Positions 6,391-9,945 of a DNA stretch of 9,945 nucleotides are shown in pieces. Numbering within the stretch: the first letter of the stretch is position 1; each line of letters begins with the position of its first letter. Origin of the DNA: Desulfobacterales bacterium (GTDB taxonomy: Bacteria > Desulfobacterota > Desulfobacteria > Desulfobacterales > DAOWNP01); assembly GCA_030149595.1 (NCBI GenBank), contig JASFBI010000035.1, positions 1 to 9,945 of the forward strand. The letters are read 5' to 3'. The notes beneath the pieces were generated by a model. That model worked only from the letters and a program-made list of their open reading frames with translations. It searched no databases and was not told the origin of the DNA. The position numbers and the translations under genes were made by a program.

Positions 6391-8268
6391 TCATAGGTTT
6401 TCATTTTTATAATTCCCTACTAATGACTTGGTATCTTCAAAATAACTCCCAAGGGAAGTTATAACATTTCTGGATCTAAAATCCATGGCTGAAATAAAAC
6501 GACAACCATAGATCCCCCAATTTATAGCGAAAAGACAGTCATCTTGGACACCTAACTTTTCCTTCTTCTCAGGAGTACCATAAAATTTCTTAATAGAGTC
6601 GTGATCAAAAATTAAGAATTCCTCTTCTAACAAATCATCTTTCTTATTTCCTCTTATAACAATCTGCGGGCACTTCAATCTTCCTTCATTTATAAGAGCA
6701 TACATTTCTGAAAACCCTTCCTTCTGTACAGGGTAGGAAGCAGTTAATGGGAAAAATTCAATTTCAAGTTCTTCACACCACTCACCAATATCCCACATTC
6801 CCCATCTTTCTGTACAAAGAGCATCAACCCCATCAAACTTATTAGAATAACCTTCAATTACTTCTTTAATAGAATTAATATCAGAATGTTGAATATGCCT
6901 AAGATCAATTATAAAATACATGTACTTCAAAACCGTAGTATCTTCTTGGAGAAGAACTGCGGGATTGTTCTTACTACCCGGTAATCCTTTAGCTACTAAA
7001 GTTACAATAGTCCGTGCCCCTTGGAGTAAATTCTGTTTCATTGGGTCGGCTCTGTCCACCCCAACACTTAAACACCAGTCTGTATTGAAAACATCCCCCA
7101 ACTTTTCAAGCTCGTCCATTGTGACACTTCTTGGTTGGTTGAAGTCCGTTTTCAATTCATAAATATCAGACAAAGGCGTTAGGTCCGTTTTCATTTGATT
7201 GTACGTACCGTCCTGAAAATCTACATCTACTGGAACTTTATTTTCCTCTCTTGCTTTTAAATGAGCTTGAATTGTGCCAAGAACCTTATTATATTCACCG
7301 AGGGAATTACGGAAACCAATATACCGCATGGCAAGGAATGATTCCTCGGTGAACATCTTCTTTGCCCCGGCGTTCCAAGTGTTCTTGAAATACATGGCGA
7401 ACTCTCTGGATGGGAACTTTGCTTTGTAGGAGTTCAACTGGACTTGGGTCATCTCGGGGTTGGTGAAGTCTTTATGTGATGCTTTAGGGGAATCCCTGTG
7501 GGAAAAGAGTAAAGTCCTGTCAAGTCCTTTCTTCCACGTGTCATATAACTTGTAAAGTATGTGACTTTTAGTAGACACAGTCGAATCAATCACGCCCAAT
7601 GCGTTAGGTATGTTACGGATACTGCCGTCAAGCTGAGTGAAGAACTTTGGGTTGTTCATATCGAAGATCTCGGAGAATGTGTAACCAGTGATGTTGGATA
7701 CAATACCACTGAAACTGGATATACTCCTTATAATAGAAACAATATGTCCCTTGGCATTCTTGAGCCGGATCTCCTTCTCTTGAACATTCCTTTCACCAAC
7801 AATACCAATTAAAGCGGGACTGTTTAAAATGATGTCCCTCATGATATCATAGTGGACGAACTTAACCTGGTCTTTAGAGTTCGCACCAAGCATGATCTGT
7901 TGGGCAGGGAAGTTAAAGAACTTCCAAAGCTGGATAAGGCAAACGAATAATGATTTACCTTCACCCCGCATCCAACAAAGAACGATCAGCCGCTTAATGA
8001 ACTTGCCGTTCACCATCTTCAAGGCATCCAGGGCAACAGTTTTCTGGAAGTCCCACATGTCCCTGGAACATCTTCCTGTATCCGGGTTCAGCTTGGTAGG
8101 TAAGTCACCGACGGAACACCAAACAGCCACTCCGTCCACATAGATCTTTATCTTGACAAATGTTTCCACCCACAGAATAAACCCCTCTCCACCAGAGATG
8201 TATGTGATAGGAGCTTTCTTCCGTCTTTGAAGCTTCAGGGGCTCTTTCCTACAAAGTTCTTGGGTCAT
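6391..8268 (-). CDS. Terminase large subunit (packaging ATPase and nuclease)
   Basis: This motor cuts concatemeric phage DNA and pumps it into the prohead through the portal. I choose ATG 8268 as the start, giving 625 aa, because AAAAGGAG lies seven bases upstream. The frame is open a further 39 codons, but that stretch overlaps the 57-aa gene and looks like its shadow. ATPase domain: Walker A is WMRGEGKS (99-106, Lys105); a probable Walker B/acidic segment is TGYTFSEIFDMNN (194-206). The C-terminal RNase H-like nuclease has LSVGVDRADP (400-409) with the first metal-binding Asp405, TERW around Glu487, and the late acidic pair in GVQDDCLFAINWGIYG (573-588). Length fits the family (about 500-650 aa). 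The stop TGA at 6391-6393 is followed by about 205 bases before the portal start. The call is strong on motifs and position together. Confidence 0.92.
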   Translation of the reverse strand: MTQELCRKEPLKLQRRKKAPITYISGGEGFILWVETFVKIKIYVDGVAVWCSVGDLPTKLNPDTGRCSRDMWDFQKTVALDALKMVNGKFIKRLIVLCWMRGEGKSLFVCLIQLWKFFNFPAQQIMLGANSKDQVKFVHYDIMRDIILNSPALIGIVGERNVQEKEIRLKNAKGHIVSIIRSISSFSGIVSNITGYTFSEIFDMNNPKFFTQLDGSIRNIPNALGVIDSTVSTKSHILYKLYDTWKKGLDRTLLFSHRDSPKASHKDFTNPEMTQVQLNSYKAKFPSREFAMYFKNTWNAGAKKMFTEESFLAMRYIGFRNSLGEYNKVLGTIQAHLKAREENKVPVDVDFQDGTYNQMKTDLTPLSDIYELKTDFNQPRSVTMDELEKLGDVFNTDWCLSVGVDRADPMKQNLLQGARTIVTLVAKGLPGSKNNPAVLLQEDTTVLKYMYFIIDLRHIQHSDINSIKEVIEGYSNKFDGVDALCTERWGMWDIGEWCEELEIEFFPLTASYPVQKEGFSEMYALINEGRLKCPQIVIRGNKKDDLLEEEFLIFDHDSIKKFYGTPEKKEKLGVQDDCLFAINWGIYGCRFISAMDFRSRNVITSLGSYFEDTKSLVGNYKNENL

Positions 8269-8422
8269 GGTTGGACTCCTTTTCTCGGAAGTCAAAATAC
8301 TCTTCCTCTTCTGGGTTCTCCTTAAGGTGCATTTGAAAGAAGTGAGGAGCATAGATACCTGTAACCGTCCTACAAGAAAGAACACCTATTTTCTGGTGAT
8401 CGTCCATCCATATATCACTCAT
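8249..8422 (-). CDS. 57-aa acidic protein between the terminase subunits
   Basis: The ATG at 8422 overlaps the upstream gene's TGA stop as ATGA, with GGGAGG eight bases before the start. The frame runs 57 codons (MSDIWMDDHQKIGVLSCR...) and stops with TAG at 8249-8251, overlapping the first 20 bases of the large terminase gene. The C-terminal third is highly acidic (HLKENPEEEEYFDFREKES), and that same DNA encodes the terminase ribosome binding site. No known domain is recognised. The stop-start overlaps on both sides argue for a translationally coupled real gene in the terminase operon. A terminase cofactor is a reasonable guess; nothing in the sequence proves it. Confidence 0.78.
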   Translation of the reverse strand: MSDIWMDDHQKIGVLSCRTVTGIYAPHFFQMHLKENPEEEEYFDFREKESNHDPRTL

Positions 8423-8895
8423 GAGACAGTCCTCCCTTTAGAGATCATCTGATCATAATATTCAGAGTTCCCATTTAAGTAGTTCCCCTTCTTATCACCT
8501 TCAGTTAAACCTAAGTCCTTGAGCAAGGAAGATATCTCCTTGATGACTTGACGTATCTCTTTATAGATAGGGTGTACTTTCGTTCTGAGCATCACATCAT
8601 GCCCTAAGGAGTGCTGATAAATCTTAAAGCTTATCAATGACTGGAATAAAGGAGCAACAAGAAGACCTATTGTTAAGGAGCTTATTTCATCCTTCTTTTT
8701 AACACCAGCTTCCAATGAAGCCATTACGCTTTCCAAATACCTACGGCGCATCTCACATTTCTTCCGTCTCTTTTCGTAAGGGCATTCGTCATATATTGAA
8801 CACTCTTCGGAACAGTCGGGCAAGGCGTCCCACATTATTAACTGAACATCTCCCAACTTACCTTTGTACAAGGTCATGTCACCAATATCTTTCAT
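8419..8895 (-). CDS. Terminase small subunit-like protein with a cysteine cluster
   Basis: I use ATG 8895, 158 aa, because AGGAGG lies eight bases upstream. A GTG two codons earlier (8901) would sit only two bases from that site. It is the first gene of the operon, before the large terminase, which is the normal place for TerS. The C-terminal part, HPIYKEIRQVIKEISSLLKDLGLTEGDKKG and then NSEYYDQMIS, resembles the conserved end of small terminase or terminase-associated phage proteins (helix, 'LGL', then a D/SxxYY motif). Unusually, residues 28-47 hold four Cys (C-x3-C-x5-C-x8-C, in DCSEECSIYDECPYEKRRKKC), which could bind a metal, followed by the basic KRRKKCEMRRRY. A helix-turn-helix is not evident. 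The role is inferred from order and the C-terminal pattern. Confidence 0.62.
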   Translation of the reverse strand: MKDIGDMTLYKGKLGDVQLIMWDALPDCSEECSIYDECPYEKRRKKCEMRRRYLESVMASLEAGVKKKDEISSLTIGLLVAPLFQSLISFKIYQHSLGHDVMLRTKVHPIYKEIRQVIKEISSLLKDLGLTEGDKKGNYLNGNSEYYDQMISKGRTVS

Positions 8896-8926
8896 TCTCA
8901 CGTCCTCCTTTTATGTTTTATTATCA

Positions 8927-8955
8927 GTTTTACAAGGATTTAAGTGGGAAGTCAA
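8927..8955 (-). promoter_or_regulatory. Candidate promoter for the morphogenesis operon
   Basis: On the minus strand TTGACT (8950-8955) is followed by a 17-base spacer and TAAAAC (8927-8932), about 30 bases before the TerS-like start. The -35 matches 5 of 6 sigma70 positions and the -10 matches 4 of 6. A weaker alternative is TTGGGC, 17 bases, TATATA further upstream. Phage late genes often use dedicated activators, so this is only a candidate. Confidence 0.35.
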
Positions 8956-9042
8956 TGAGGGGGTTTAAATTAGACAAGAAAAGCATATATACGACGGAGG
9001 GGGATTTTGCCCAATATTCCTGCCAAATATAAGAACCGAGTT

Positions 9043-9080
9043 AAAGGAGGAGGCGAAAAGGACGAGGCGTAAAGGAGGGG
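9043..9080 (+). repeat. 14-nt purine-rich tandem array (AAAGGAGG-like)
   Basis: Three head-to-tail units: AAAGGAGGAGGCGA (9043-9056), AAAGGACGAGGCGT (9057-9070) and AAAGGAGGGG (9071-9080, partial). Each looks like a Shine-Dalgarno sequence, yet none is followed by a start codon at a usable distance. It may be an iteron-like protein-binding site. Confidence 0.8.
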
Positions 9081-9121
9081 TTTTCAAAAATTACGTCCGA
9101 CAGAGGGGCGTGGTCTCTATA

Positions 9122-9205
9122 TTGGAATGTAAAAGAGAGTTTACTTTTTCACCGAAAAAAACTTTGGAATGTAAAAGAGAGTTTACTTTTTCACCGAAAA
9201 AAACT
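9122..9205 (+). repeat. Two perfect tandem 42-bp direct repeats
   Basis: Copies at 9122-9163 and 9164-9205 are identical over 42 bases and abut each other. Each begins TTGGAATGTAAAAGAGAG and ends CACCGAAAAAAACT. Within each, CTTTTTC-ACC-GAAAAAA can pair as a short hairpin. Exact identity suggests recent duplication or selection for a paired binding site. Confidence 0.95.
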
Positions 9206-9234
9206 GAGGCGGTGACACTATCTAATTACTGAGA

Positions 9235-9269
9235 GAGCGAGAAAATAAAAAAAGTCGAGTGACTCGCTC
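9235..9269. repeat. GAGCGAG / CTCGCTC inverted repeat
   Basis: GAGCGAG (9235-9241) and CTCGCTC (9263-9269) are reverse complements separated by 21 A-rich bases. On the minus strand the right side reads CGAG-TCA-CTCG followed by AC and seven T, a weak terminator-like hairpin. On the plus strand it lies in the leader of the gene starting at 9308. It could be an operator. Confidence 0.5.
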
Positions 9270-9307
9270 AAAACAAACAAAGCACAAAGTGCAAAGTGAG
9301 AATTAAA

Positions 9308-9945
9308 ATGACAGACACAAAATCAGTAAAAGAAGTGACAGAAGCAGAAGTTGAAAAAGCAGAAGTTGAAGAAGCAGTATCTAAAAAAGCTGTTGAAGAA
9401 GCAGTATCAAAGAACACTCAAATCAGATTGCTTGCTATCAAATCAAAAGCATCAGACTTCAAAGAAGCGTTAGAAGTCACACGAACTCTGCACAAAAATA
9501 AAATTGCAATAACGAGCATGAGCGAGCTTGCGAGTGCTGTATATGCGAGTAATAACAGAGACAGTGCAACTATGACACAGCTTGCAGAGCTGATAGTTAA
9601 CAAGCTGAAAGTAACAGACTGCTACCATAAATGCGATCGTTCAGCAAAATCTGATACAAGCATGACAGCGACTATAAAGCGACACAGAAGACATTTTAAG
9701 CATACAATCAAGACACATCATAAAGCGTCACAATTGTACAGCTTCAATGATGCAACTGATAGTCTTGTGTTCACTGACAAGTTCAAAACAATTTGTTTAA
9801 ATGACAAGATATACAGAGCAGCTCTTAATGAGCTGATCAAAAAGATCAAAGTTCAGTACAAAGTAGTCAAAAAAGCTGACAAGAAGAAAGACAAAGTAGT
9901 CAAAAAAGCTGACAAGAAGAAAGACAAAGTAGTCAAAAAAGCTGA
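9308..9945 (+). CDS. Unknown Lys/Ala/Glu-rich protein lacking Gly, Pro and Trp (C-terminus cut off by window edge)
   Basis: ATG at 9308 opens a frame that stays open for 212 codons to the right edge. Only a weak GTGAG precedes it; GTG 9296 is in frame and possible. The N-terminus (about 1-36) is acidic and repetitive (EVEKAEVEEAVSKKAVEEAVSK), likely coiled coil, with a 27-nt imperfect DNA repeat (9365 and 9392). The middle (37-183) looks folded and helical, with a His/Arg/Lys-rich stretch KRHRRHFKHTIKTHHK around 125-140 and two Cys in DCYHKCD near 105-111. From about 185 the protein is KVVKKADKKKD repeats, like a histone-H1-type basic tail. I do not recognise the family. Nucleic-acid binding is a guess from the basic segments. 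The gene contains no GG dinucleotide and one CC, unlike every neighbour, and it is transcribed away from the phage operon. Confidence 0.75.
   Translation, partial: MTDTKSVKEVTEAEVEKAEVEEAVSKKAVEEAVSKNTQIRLLAIKSKASDFKEALEVTRTLHKNKIAITSMSELASAVYASNNRDSATMTQLAELIVNKLKVTDCYHKCDRSAKSDTSMTATIKRHRRHFKHTIKTHHKASQLYSFNDATDSLVFTDKFKTICLNDKIYRAALNELIKKIKVQYKVVKKADKKKDKVVKKADKKKDKVVKKA
9365..9408 (+). repeat. 27-nt imperfect tandem repeat in the acidic N-terminus
   Basis: GTTGAAGAAGCAGTATC occurs at 9365-9381 and again at 9392-9408, each followed by a similar Lys-rich extension. It encodes VEEAVSKKA then VEEAVSKN. It shows local duplication within the coding sequence. Confidence 0.85.
9860..9945 (+). 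repeat. 33-nt tandem repeat encoding KVVKKADKKKD, running off the window
   Basis: Exact copies at 9860-9892 and 9893-9925 and 20 bases of a third at 9926-9945. The unit is in frame and encodes 11 residues. The copy number is unknown because the window ends inside the array. Confidence 0.97.

Larger units (their letters stand above)
8896..9307. other. Non-coding divergent region between the late operon and the plus-strand gene
   Basis: These 412 bases contain no convincing gene on either strand. They hold a candidate promoter for the minus-strand operon, many G-runs on the plus strand (8959-8963 and 8999-9003 among them), a 14-nt purine repeat array, two tandem 42-bp repeats and a GAGCGAG dyad. 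A 25-codon plus-strand frame (8956-9033) lacks a good ribosome binding site. The position beside the small terminase gene and the repeats suggest a packaging recognition site, a control region, or both. Confidence 0.7.

Noticed and set aside
8269..8385. N-terminal extension of the large terminase to an ATG at 8385
   Set aside because: It overlaps the 57-aa gene in another frame, has unconvincing composition, and ATG 8268 has a strong Shine-Dalgarno.
8956..9033. 25-codon plus-strand frame MRGFKLDKKSIYTTEG... in the divergent region
   Set aside because: The start has no convincing ribosome binding site, the frame is short and extends an open frame antisense to the TerS-like gene; no feature supports translation.
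8956..9103. G-quadruplex from the G-runs upstream of the plus-strand gene
   Set aside because: The runs of three or more G are mostly separated by more than 30 bases, too far for an ordinary quadruplex.
9235..9269. CRISPR-like or rho-independent terminator reading of the GAGCGAG dyad
   Set aside because: There are no spaced repeats, and the minus-strand stem is only four base pairs; kept as a weak dyad only.
9213..9945. Phage-wide evasion of an NGG-PAM CRISPR system as the cause of missing GG/CC
   Set aside because: The terminase, portal and capsid genes in the same window contain abundant GG and CC, so whole-phage evasion does not explain a local effect; a different origin or a local cause is needed.

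Overview
This window is the head-morphogenesis module of a tailed dsDNA bacteriophage or prophage, followed on the right by a divergent, compositionally odd region. The phage assignment rests on a recognisable order on the minus strand, read from right to left: small terminase-like protein, a 57-aa gene, large terminase, portal, a 112-aa gene, S49 (lambda gpC-type) protease with a C-terminal scaffold, decoration protein, lambda gpE-type major capsid protein, a 157-aa gene in the place of lambda FI, and a truncated connector-like gene at the left edge. This parallels lambda Nu1-A-W-B-C/Nu3-D-E-FI-FII. The DNA is moderately AT-rich and almost every minus-strand gene has a strong AAGGAGG-type ribosome binding site. 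The sequence does not let me name the host.

Layout: 1-301 connector-like gene (partial); 314-787 Lys-rich tail protein; 804-833 intrinsic terminator with a C(UUCG)G loop; 853-2079 major capsid; 2092-2784 decoration; 2788-4161 protease, with a nested in-frame scaffold start at 3333; 4183-4521 small beta protein; 4518-6185 portal; 6186-6390 spacer with a perfect 16-bp inverted repeat and tiny candidate ORFs; 6391-8268 large terminase; 8249-8422 57-aa gene; 8419-8895 TerS-like. The genes overlap or are separated by only a few bases, with stop codons sitting in the next gene's Shine-Dalgarno sequence. This fits one late operon, with a candidate promoter at 8927-8955 and partial termination after the capsid gene.

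8896-9307 is a non-coding divergent region of about 410 bp. It holds an array of three 14-nt AAAGGAGG-like units (9043-9080), two perfect tandem 42-bp repeats (9122-9205) and a GAGCGAG/CTCGCTC dyad. Lying next to the small terminase gene, it is a candidate packaging (cos/pac) or control region.

From 9308 a plus-strand ORF runs off the right edge. It encodes a Lys/Ala/Glu-rich protein with an acidic repetitive N-terminus and 33-nt tandem repeats giving a basic tail. The most striking feature of the window is here. From 9213 to 9945 (733 nt) I find no GG dinucleotide and only one CC, so the 212 visible residues contain no Gly, Pro or Trp. Lys codons switch between AAA and AAG in a way that avoids GG across codon boundaries. 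The avoidance begins abruptly after a GG-rich stretch and is absent from the neighbouring phage genes.
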